A DNA stretch of 11,539 nt from Myxococcaceae bacterium (lineage in GTDB: Bacteria; Myxococcota; Myxococcia; Myxococcales; Myxococcaceae): positions 1 to 11,539 of the forward strand of contig JAGSPQ010000116.1 in assembly GCA_018262385.1 (NCBI GenBank). Direction: 5' to 3'. Below are positions 1 to 4,975 of this stretch, piece after piece. Position 1 is the first letter of the stretch. Each line of letters opens with the position of its first letter. Both the position numbers and the translations under genes were made by a program. Under the pieces are notes generated by a model. That model ran no database searches and was not told where the DNA came from. It saw nothing but the letters and a program-made list of their open reading frames with translations.

Positions 1-110
1 AGCCGGCGCCGAAGACAGTCTCGACCGGGTGCGGAGCTTCGACGCCGTCCCGCCCCGCGCCGAAGCCAGCGCCCGCTCCGAAGCCGGCGCCGACCCGCAC
101 CGGCTGCTGA
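1..110 (+). CDS. 3' end of a protein gene with a Pro/Ala/Lys-rich tail (partial)
   Basis: Only the last 35 codons are inside the window, in the frame starting at base 3 and ending at TGA 108-110. The visible end reads PAPKTVSTGCGAS, then TPSRPAPKPAPAPKPAPTRTGC. The PAPK/PAPAPK repetition is typical of disordered Pro/Ala/Lys tails on secreted or envelope proteins in G+C-rich bacteria. I chose this frame because its composition is coherent. The frame starting at base 2 is also open, to TGA 137-139, but gives an Arg/Ala-rich string without repeat character. The function cannot be told from what is here. Confidence 0.5.
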   Translation, partial: PAPKTVSTGCGASTPSRPAPKPAPAPKPAPTRTGC

Positions 111-124
111 GGGCCACGGGCGCA

Positions 125-151
125 ATCATGATGCGCTGAGAACATCATGAT
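125..151. repeat. two copies of the 8-bp palindrome ATCATGAT
   Basis: ATCATGAT is its own reverse complement. It occurs at 125-132 and 144-151, with start-to-start spacing of 19 bp. Both copies lie between the end of the + strand gene at 110 and the end of the Nudix gene at 203. The spacing is close to two helical turns, so a bound dimer pair is conceivable, but there is no promoter here to connect it to. Confidence 0.4.
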
Positions 152-153
152 CT

Positions 154-170
154 CGGAACACAATGTTCCG
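154..170. terminator. inverted repeat between convergent gene ends, possible terminator
   Basis: CGGAACACAATGTTCCG is a perfect 7-bp inverted repeat with a 3-nt loop (arms 154-160 and 164-170). It lies between two convergent genes, 44 nt past the stop of the left gene and 33 nt past the stop of the Nudix gene. No T-run follows on either strand, so it is not a standard intrinsic terminator. It could equally be a protein-binding site or a 3'-end stabilising hairpin. Confidence 0.35.
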
Positions 171-193
171 AATGGAGCGCGGTGAGTAGGCGC

Positions 194-208
194 CGCTGAG
201 CCTCAGCG
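194..208. repeat. inverted repeat over the Nudix stop codon
   Basis: CGCTGAGCCTCAGCG has two 7-nt arms around a single central base. It covers the last codons and the stop of the Nudix gene (TGA on the minus strand, 203-205). In RNA the inner pairs must open to form a loop, leaving about 5 bp. Its role is unclear; with the repeat at 154-170 it may form part of the 3' end of the uppP-Nudix transcript. Confidence 0.3.
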
Positions 209-772
209 CGCCGCCGCCCGCGCGTGCTCGGCCAGCTCGCGCACGAACCGCCAGGTCAGCCCCCACACCACGTGCTGCGCGTCGTCCCAGACGAAGACGT
301 CGCGATCCGCCTCGTAGAACACCCGCTTCTCCGCCCGCAGCCGCAGCAGCGGCGCTTCGATCAGCTCGCCCACTTCTTCCGGGTTGGGCCGCAGCTTCAG
401 GCTCGCGGGCACCACCCCGACGAACGGAGTGACGTAGTAGCTGGTGATGCTCGGCATCCCGGCCAGCATCCCGAGCACCTCGACCTGGTCGGGCGGAATC
501 CCCAGCTCTTCGTCGGCCTCGCGCAGCGCGGTGTGGAGCGGAGTCAGGTCATCGGGGTCCCGCGCTCCCCCCGGAAACGAGATCTGCCCGGGGTGCTTGC
601 GCATCGTCAGCGGGCGCATCGTCAGGTAGACCCACGGCTCATCGCCCCGCCAGAACAGCGGCGCCAGCACCGCGGCTTCCTTCAGCAGCATCCCTCCCGA
701 CTCGATCGACTTCGGCGGCGCCTTCTGAAGCTCGGCGCGCAGCCGCTCGAAGAAGTCGGCGCCTTCTTTCAA
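203..772 (-). CDS. Nudix hydrolase, CoA pyrophosphatase (NudL-like) type
   Basis: This 189-residue protein is predicted to split coenzyme A or acyl-CoA into phosphopantetheine and 3',5'-ADP in the cytoplasm. Residues 50-69 carry the CoA-specific signature that precedes the Nudix box, LTMRPLTMRKHPGQISFPGG. This matches LLTxR[SA]x3Rx3Gx3FPGG except that Pro replaces Ser/Ala. The Nudix helix follows as LREADEELGI (83-92), with the REx2EE metal ligands intact. Length fits the NudL family (about 190). I start it at TTG 770-772, which overlaps the uppP stop as TTGA. No ATG or GTG lies nearby in frame, and a start at Met28 would remove the N-terminal strand and helix usual in the family. A weak GGAG lies about 10 nt upstream. 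Expression probably depends on translational coupling to uppP. Family assignment is firm; substrate is inferred from the motif. Confidence 0.9.
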   Translation of the reverse strand: MKEGADFFERLRAELQKAPPKSIESGGMLLKEAAVLAPLFWRGDEPWVYLTMRPLTMRKHPGQISFPGGARDPDDLTPLHTALREADEELGIPPDQVEVLGMLAGMPSITSYYVTPFVGVVPASLKLRPNPEEVGELIEAPLLRLRAEKRVFYEADRDVFVWDDAQHVVWGLTWRFVRELAEHARAAAR

Positions 773-1590
773 GGCTGCAGCACTCCGGTGAACAGCAGGC
801 CGAGCAGCAGCCCCCCGAGGGCCAGCCGGTAGACGACGAACACCAGCATCGAGCGCGAGCGGAGGAAGCTGAGCAGCCCGGCGATCGCCGCCATCCCGGT
901 GACGAAGCTGACCATCGTCCCCACCACCAGCGCGGTGGTCGAGGGCCGCTCGACCGCCTCGAGCAGGTGCTTGAGCTCGAACACTCCGGCCAGGGTGGTG
1001 GCGGGAATCGAGAGGAGAAAGGAGTAACGGGCCGCTCCTTCCCGGGTGAACCCGAGCGAGAGGCCGCCGGTGATGGTGGTGCCCGAGCGGGACGATCCGG
1101 GGATCAGCGCCAGCGCCTGCCACAGCCCGATGATCAACCCGTCCTTGAGCGTCATCTCGCTCAGGGTGCGCTTGTGGGCGGCGATCCGCTCGATCACGTA
1201 GAGCACCACCGCGAGGATGATCAGCGACCCGGCGATCACGTAGAGCGAGCGCAGCTCGCCTTCGATCCGCTTCTTGAACAGCAGCCCCAGGATCCCGATC
1301 GGGATCGTGCCCAGGCCCACGAACCACGCCAGCCGCGAGTCCTCGGTGCCCAGCGGCGCGCGGGCCAGCAGCCCGGCGATGAACGCCCGGGTCAAGCGCA
1401 CCAGATCCTTCGCGAAATAGACCAGCACCGCCGCGACGGTGCCCAGCTGGATCACCGCCGAGTACGCCGCTCCGGGATCTGCCCACCCCAGCAGCCGGGG
1501 GACGATCTTCAGGTGGGCGGTCGAGCTGATCGGCAGGAACTCGGTCAGCCCCTGGACGATCCCCAACACGATGGCTTCCAGCAGGCTCAT
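769..1590 (-). CDS. uppP: undecaprenyl-diphosphatase UppP (BacA family)
   Basis: This 273-residue integral membrane enzyme removes one phosphate from undecaprenyl pyrophosphate. It thereby recycles the lipid carrier for peptidoglycan and surface polysaccharides; excess enzyme gives bacitracin resistance. Both family signatures are intact: the Glu-rich motif QGLTEFLPISSTAHL (residues 13-27) with catalytic acidic and Ser/His residues, and PGSSRSGTT (164-172) with the essential Arg. Hydrophobic segments alternate through the length (about 45-60, 88-106, 116-134, 150-165, 222-244, 248-270), as expected for this fold. Length matches the family (265-280). The start is ATG 1588-1590; no strong Shine-Dalgarno is visible, only GAAG close by. 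Its stop overlaps the start of the Nudix gene by 4 bp, so the two form an operon. A 112-bp spacer separates it from a divergent gene. Confidence 0.97.
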   Translation of the reverse strand: MSLLEAIVLGIVQGLTEFLPISSTAHLKIVPRLLGWADPGAAYSAVIQLGTVAAVLVYFAKDLVRLTRAFIAGLLARAPLGTEDSRLAWFVGLGTIPIGILGLLFKKRIEGELRSLYVIAGSLIILAVVLYVIERIAAHKRTLSEMTLKDGLIIGLWQALALIPGSSRSGTTITGGLSLGFTREGAARYSFLLSIPATTLAGVFELKHLLEAVERPSTTALVVGTMVSFVTGMAAIAGLLSFLRSRSMLVFVVYRLALGGLLLGLLFTGVLQP

Positions 1591-1691
1591 GGCTTCGGCT
1601 GCTTAACGCGACCGAGCCCAGCGGCGCTGAACTTCTTCCCCGGTTGGGTGGCCCGCTTGGAGGCTCACGTTAAACCTTGAGTGTCGCCACG

Positions 1692-1702
1692 GAGGTGACC
1701 TC
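1692..1702 (+). promoter_or_regulatory. strong Shine-Dalgarno inside an 11-bp palindrome
   Basis: GGAGG (1691-1695) lies 7 nt before ATG 1703, an excellent Shine-Dalgarno that fixes the start of the secreted-protein gene. It sits inside the perfect palindrome GAGGTGACCTC (1692-1702), which ends directly at the start codon. The one-base centre makes a tight RNA hairpin unlikely, but a DNA-binding protein or weak pairing could affect access. No clear -35/-10 pair was found in 1591-1702. Confidence 0.5.
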
Positions 1703-2626
1703 ATGCTTCCTTCCCTCCTGCTTGGACTGATCGCGGTGGCAGCGCCCCCGCCCGCCTGGAGCGTGGCGGCTCCCGCCTGGCAGGTCGAGGCGGCCAGCCC
1801 CGAGCAGGCCGAACAGTTCAAACAACACCTCGATGACGCGCTGCGCGACCAGGGCTTCCGCATTCTCAGCCCGGGCGAGGCCGAGGCACCGCTGAAACCC
1901 GAGCAGGTGCCCCAGCAGAGCAGCTGTGGCGACGAGGTGGCCTGCCTGGCGAAGCTGGGCCGCGCGATGGACGTGCAGGGGGTGCTGGCGACGAAGCTGA
2001 AGCGGTTCTCCGACGGCTCGATGGAGGCGCAGCTGAGCCTGATCTCCTCGTCCGATGGGAAGGTGCTGGTCCGCAGCGAGGCGAGCGGAGGGAACGACGC
2101 CGAGATGATCCGCTCGCTGGACGAAGCGGCGCTCGCGCTCGGAGCCGGCGCCTCGATGGAGCGGTTGCCCGACGCGCCCGCCACTCCCACCCCCCGGGAA
2201 CAGTCGGTCTCCAGCGCGGCCGTTACCACCGGGCCACCGCCGGCCCTGGCGCCGTACCAGACCTCGATTCCTTCGATGTCGCTCATCGCCCTCGATGAGC
2301 CTGCGAACGCGTGGATCCCGGCCACCACCGGCGGCTTCTTCGCGCTGCTCGGCGCGCAGCAGGTGGCCGACGCCCAACTGCGGCGGCGGGAAGAGGCGGC
2401 CACCCCCCAGCTCGGCCCAGTGCCGGACCAGACCGACTACCTGACCGGCGTCGCATCCCCGGATCCCAACCGGCAACAGCTGGCCGGCCTGGCGGGGATT
2501 GGCTTCGGCCTCGCCGCGATCGCCGGCGCGTACAACGTCTTTCAGCTCGGGGCGGACGCGCCGTACCGGATCGAGCCGTTTGCCGGCCCGACCGGAGGAG
2601 GCATCGGGCTCACCACCCGCTGGTGA
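1703..2626 (+). CDS. secreted or envelope protein of unknown function
   Basis: This 307-residue protein is not assigned to a named family. The N-terminus MLPSLLLGLIAVAAPPPAW looks like a signal peptide lacking an early positive charge, so export is likely but not certain. Residues 25-150 form a small alpha/beta region with two cysteines spaced C-x5-C (C75, C81) in CGDEVACLAKLGRAM. It continues as VQGVLATKLKRF and then alternating strands ending in SSSDGKVLVRSEA. This layout (paired Cys, 'CL..LG', then 'V..VL') is one I associate with Myxococcota lipoproteins and periplasmic proteins related to TolB-N/FlgO-type domains; that link is from memory. A Pro/Thr/Ser linker (155-185) leads to a hydrophobic stretch near 206-219, a charged patch QLRRREEA (225-232) and a likely membrane segment (260-280). 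The last residue is Trp. A strong Shine-Dalgarno supports the start. The gene is divergent from uppP, and its stop is 4 bp from that of the AidB-like gene. Confidence 0.8.
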   Translation: MLPSLLLGLIAVAAPPPAWSVAAPAWQVEAASPEQAEQFKQHLDDALRDQGFRILSPGEAEAPLKPEQVPQQSSCGDEVACLAKLGRAMDVQGVLATKLKRFSDGSMEAQLSLISSSDGKVLVRSEASGGNDAEMIRSLDEAALALGAGASMERLPDAPATPTPREQSVSSAAVTTGPPPALAPYQTSIPSMSLIALDEPANAWIPATTGGFFALLGAQQVADAQLRRREEAATPQLGPVPDQTDYLTGVASPDPNRQQLAGLAGIGFGLAAIAGAYNVFQLGADAPYRIEPFAGPTGGGIGLTTRW

Positions 2627-2630
2627 GCGA

Positions 2631-4268
2631 TCAGGCGAGGTGCGCGACGCCCTCGAGCTCTTCCACGCTCGCCGGATCCTTGCGCAGCAGCCCGGTCGGC
2701 ACGTTGCGCGAGAGCACCCGCCGCGCCGCCCGCAGGTCCCACGCCGAGCCCGCGCCCAGCTTCTTGCTGCAGCACAGCGACACCTGCCACAGCAGCGCCG
2801 CCCGATCCGTCCAGTCGCGCAGCCCGTGCTCGGCCTTCGGATCGCCGGCCAACGTCGCCAGCCCCGCCTTCACCTCGTCCAGCAACTGCCCCAGCCGGGC
2901 CTGAAGATCGGCGGGCGCCTCGGCCGTGCAGCGCTCGATCTCGGCGAACATCACCTCGTGGGCCGCTTCCTTCCGCACCGCGCGGAACGCGTCGAGCACC
3001 AGCACGTTGGTGGTGCCTTCCCAGATCGGCAGCACCTGCGCGTCGCGGAACACCCGCGCCATCGGCCAGTCCTCGATGTAGCCGTTGCCGCCCAGCGCCT
3101 CCACCCCCTCGCTGCACACGCTCACCGCCCGCTTGCCCAGCACGTACTTCAGCAGCGGAGTCAGGATCCGCAGCGTCCGCTTCTCCTCCTCGCTCGCGCG
3201 CCCGCCGTCGACCTTGTCGAGCAGCGCCACTCCGCGGAAGGACCAGTGCAGCGCCGCCCGCTGCTCGCACGCCATGTCGAACAGCATCTCGGTCATCAGC
3301 GGGTGCTCGATCACCTTCTTGCCGAACGCGACCCGCTGCTTCGACCACTCCATCGCCTCGAGCAGCGCCCGCCGCATCCCGCCCACCGAGGCGACCGCGT
3401 TGTAGAGCCGCGAGAGGTTCAGCATGTCGGTCATCTGGTGGAAGCCGTGCCCCGGCCCACCCAGCATCCACGCCTCGGCCCCCTCCAGCGTCACCTCGCC
3501 GGTCGGCATCGAGCGGGTGCCCAGCTTGTTCTTCAGCCGCTCGATTCGGTAGCCGTTGCGCGTCTTGCCGTCGTCCAGGGTGCGGGGCAGCAGGTAGAGG
3601 CCCAGCCCGCGGGTGCCCGCCACCGCGCCTTCCGGCCGGGCGAGGATCATGATCACGTCGGCGTCGACGTTGCTGCAGAACCACTTCTCGCCGTACAGCT
3701 TCGCCTTCTCGCCGTCGCCCTTCGCCACGCTGACGCACTGACCGACGTCGCTGCCGCCCTCCTTCTCGGTGAGGAACATCGCCCCGGTGTAGAGGCGGTC
3801 GAGGTCCATCGAGGCCAGCCGGGGGATGAAGCGCTCCTGCAGCGCCTTGGTGCCGTGCTTGACCAGCTGCCGCGCCGCGCCGTCGGTCATGCACACCGGG
3901 CAGTACATCCCCGACTCGGCCTGGCCGAACAGGTAGCCGAGCCCGAAGGTGAGCGCCTTGGGCGCGTTGCCCCGCTCGGGCGCCAGCTTGGGGTCATAGG
4001 TGGCCGCCACGATCCCCGCCCCGTAGCCGAGCTCCTGCAGCTGCCGGTACGCCGGGTGGTAGACGATCTCGTCGATCCGGTTGCCGTTGCGATCCCGGGT
4101 CAGCAGCGTCGGGCCCTGGGCGTCGGCGGTCGCTGCCCACGCGCAGCCCTCGTTCGCCGCCCGCTCACCCAGCTTCTTCAGCCGCGGCTGCGCCTTCTCC
4201 AGCGCTGGACCCAGCTGGCTTCGCATCACCGACTGCAGCGCCCCTTCGGAGTCCCAGAATGATTGCAT
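2631..4268 (-). CDS. acyl-CoA dehydrogenase family protein, AidB-like subgroup
   Basis: This 545-residue flavoprotein is in the acyl-CoA dehydrogenase superfamily. It is nearer to AidB-type enzymes (E. coli AidB is 541 residues) than to the roughly 380-residue beta-oxidation enzymes. Features in order: an N-terminal helical extension (1-110); CPVCMTDGAARQL (123-135) in the helical domain; the flavin-contacting strand FLTEKEGGSDVG (165-176); GEKWFCSNVDADV (193-205); KLGTRSMPTGEV (248-259); the C-terminal helical domain with ALGGNGYIEDWPMARVFRDA (391-410); then LPIWEGTTNV (413-422), where Glu417 sits at the position of the acyl-CoA dehydrogenase catalytic base. A C-terminal extension runs from about 430 to 545. 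I chose ATG 4266-4268 because GGAGG lies 7 nt upstream; an in-frame ATG nine codons further up has no such site. Substrate is unknown. AidB itself is linked to alkylation stress and DNA binding, which should not be assumed here. It is a single gene with no fatty-acid neighbours. Confidence 0.9.
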   Translation of the reverse strand: MQSFWDSEGALQSVMRSQLGPALEKAQPRLKKLGERAANEGCAWAATADAQGPTLLTRDRNGNRIDEIVYHPAYRQLQELGYGAGIVAATYDPKLAPERGNAPKALTFGLGYLFGQAESGMYCPVCMTDGAARQLVKHGTKALQERFIPRLASMDLDRLYTGAMFLTEKEGGSDVGQCVSVAKGDGEKAKLYGEKWFCSNVDADVIMILARPEGAVAGTRGLGLYLLPRTLDDGKTRNGYRIERLKNKLGTRSMPTGEVTLEGAEAWMLGGPGHGFHQMTDMLNLSRLYNAVASVGGMRRALLEAMEWSKQRVAFGKKVIEHPLMTEMLFDMACEQRAALHWSFRGVALLDKVDGGRASEEEKRTLRILTPLLKYVLGKRAVSVCSEGVEALGGNGYIEDWPMARVFRDAQVLPIWEGTTNVLVLDAFRAVRKEAAHEVMFAEIERCTAEAPADLQARLGQLLDEVKAGLATLAGDPKAEHGLRDWTDRAALLWQVSLCCSKKLGAGSAWDLRAARRVLSRNVPTGLLRKDPASVEELEGVAHLA

Positions 4269-4364
4269 GGTCGTTCCTCCAGCGGACATCTTCACCGCAT
4301 CGCGGCGCGGCTGCAGCAGTCTGTGGTTCGGCGGAGCATGGGGGTGACGCGGAGGGGGGGCGCC

Positions 4365-4376
4365 TGATCCGGATCA
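4365..4376. promoter_or_regulatory. perfect 12-bp palindrome upstream of the aidB-like gene, candidate operator
   Basis: TGATCCGGATCA is a perfect palindrome centred 102 bp upstream of the start codon of the aidB-like gene, which is transcribed away from it on the minus strand. Size and symmetry fit an operator for a dimeric repressor such as a TetR- or GntR-type regulator. No regulator gene is adjacent. On the minus strand the left half overlaps TTGATC, a possible -35, but no convincing -10 follows at the right distance. Confidence 0.35.
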
Positions 4377-4380
4377 AGTC

Positions 4381-4414
4381 GGGCGGCGGGCGGCGGGCGG
4401 CGGGCGGCGGGCGC
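4381..4414. repeat. tandem heptamer repeat (GGGCGGC, just under 5 copies)
   Basis: GGGCGGC is repeated exactly four times (4381-4408), and a fifth copy is nearly complete (to 4414). It lies in the leader or promoter region of the aidB-like gene, 4 bp beyond the 12-bp palindrome. Seven-base repeats outside genes are prone to slippage, so copy number may vary between strains. On the + strand the GGG runs could form a G-quadruplex. Confidence 0.75.
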
Positions 4415-4523
4415 ACGCGTCGCGCCAGGAAAGGAAGGCGGGGGCGATCGCCAGCGACCAGTCTTTCGATTGGGTAGTCCAGACTCAGACAGCTCCCCCC
4501 GCGGCCCAACCACCGACGCCTGA

Positions 4524-4650
4524 GGTGCGGAGCTCTTCCTGGCTCAGGCCACTGCCCACCTGCGCGAGAAGTGCTCCCTCCCCGAAGCGGACGCCGCCCA
4601 GGGGTCCCACCGGCGGTTCCGGCTCAGCGACCTCACCCGCCGGGCTCGAC
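4524..4650 (+). pseudogene. possible remnant of a decayed reading frame
   Basis: In the + frame that opens after TGA 4521-4523, about 40 codons show strongly G/C-ending third positions like the real genes here, with a plausible helical sequence (AELFLAQATAHLREKCSLPE, then ...HRRFRLSDLTRR). There is no start codon or ribosome binding site, and the bias fades after about 4650. Around 4735-4800 the best bias is in another frame, encoding IWDATTSVEARVLVRLRIHR. This would fit a frameshifted, truncated gene, but I recognise no family, and chance in G+C-rich DNA is a real alternative. Confidence 0.2.
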
Positions 4651-4814
4651 TCTCTTTCGGTTCCAGGGCAGCGCCCGACTGTCGCCGGACTCCCGGGCGA
4701 GCAAAGGCACGCAGCGCGCTCGCCCTCCACACCCCGGATCTGGGACGCCACGACCTCGGTCGAAGCGCGCGTGCTGGTGCGGCTTCGCATTCATCGATCC
4801 CCGGGTTCGGAAAG

Positions 4815-4870
4815 GGGGGGGTGATCGTTACCAGAGATCAAAAACCGTCACTTTCAACGATCACCCCCCC
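4815..4870. repeat. large perfect hairpin: 15-bp stem, 26-nt loop
   Basis: Left arm GGGGGGGTGATCGTT (4815-4829) pairs perfectly with AACGATCACCCCCCC (4856-4870). One more G precedes the left arm at 4814. The loop 4830-4855 is only about 42% G+C, far below the surroundings. The inner part of the stem, TGATCGTT/AACGATCA, is also less G+C-rich, and a further GATCA lies in the loop (4836-4840). It starts 105 bp after the end of the PilZ gene. On the minus strand the stem is followed by TTTCC, only a weak T-run, so it may act as terminator or 3' stabiliser of the metK-pilZ transcript. It could instead be a small dispersed repeat. Confidence 0.7.
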
Positions 4871-4975
4871 ACGGTTGGCGTCCGCACCCCGCAGCGCACT
4901 GCTGGCGGCCGCACCTGCGGCTACCCATCGCCCGGTCAGCGGAACCCGGACATCGCAGCGGAGCGCGGCGCGGCT

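Larger units (their letters stand above)
4269..4975. other. 707-bp gene-poor stretch between the PilZ gene and the aidB-like gene
   Basis: No complete gene is supported here. The stretch holds a 12-bp palindrome (4365-4376), a GC-rich heptamer tandem repeat (4381-4414), a possible decayed reading frame (about 4524-4650) and a large A+T-richer hairpin (4815-4870). A small inverted repeat, GCCGCACCTGCGGC, lies at 4908-4921. Short open frames exist on both strands but lack ribosome binding sites and recognisable products. No tRNA-like T-loop or other RNA gene signature was seen. Confidence 0.6.

Noticed and set aside
203..1486. A 427-codon minus-strand frame extending the Nudix gene upstream.
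   Set aside because: Everything upstream of 772 is the out-of-frame shadow of uppP (Arg/Gly/Ala-rich, no domain). The Nudix domain begins right after the uppP stop.
1591..1702. A promoter in the spacer between uppP and the secreted-protein gene (TTAAAC near 1670 as -10).
   Set aside because: No -35-like sequence lies at 16-18 bp on the proper side, so I do not call it.
2499..4262. A 587-codon + strand open frame opposite the aidB-like gene.
   Set aside because: Antisense shadow. Its His/Arg/Leu/Gln-rich translation is typical of reverse frames in G+C-rich genes, while the minus strand has clear acyl-CoA dehydrogenase motifs.
4795..4830. GGGTTCGG near 4803 as a possible tRNA T-loop.
   Set aside because: It does not fit the GTTCRANYC consensus, and no acceptor stem or anticodon arm can be built around it.
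4814..4870. The hairpin as a complete insertion element.
   Set aside because: At 57 bp it is too small to code for anything, and no target-site duplication is evident. It is kept only as a repeat or hairpin of unknown role.
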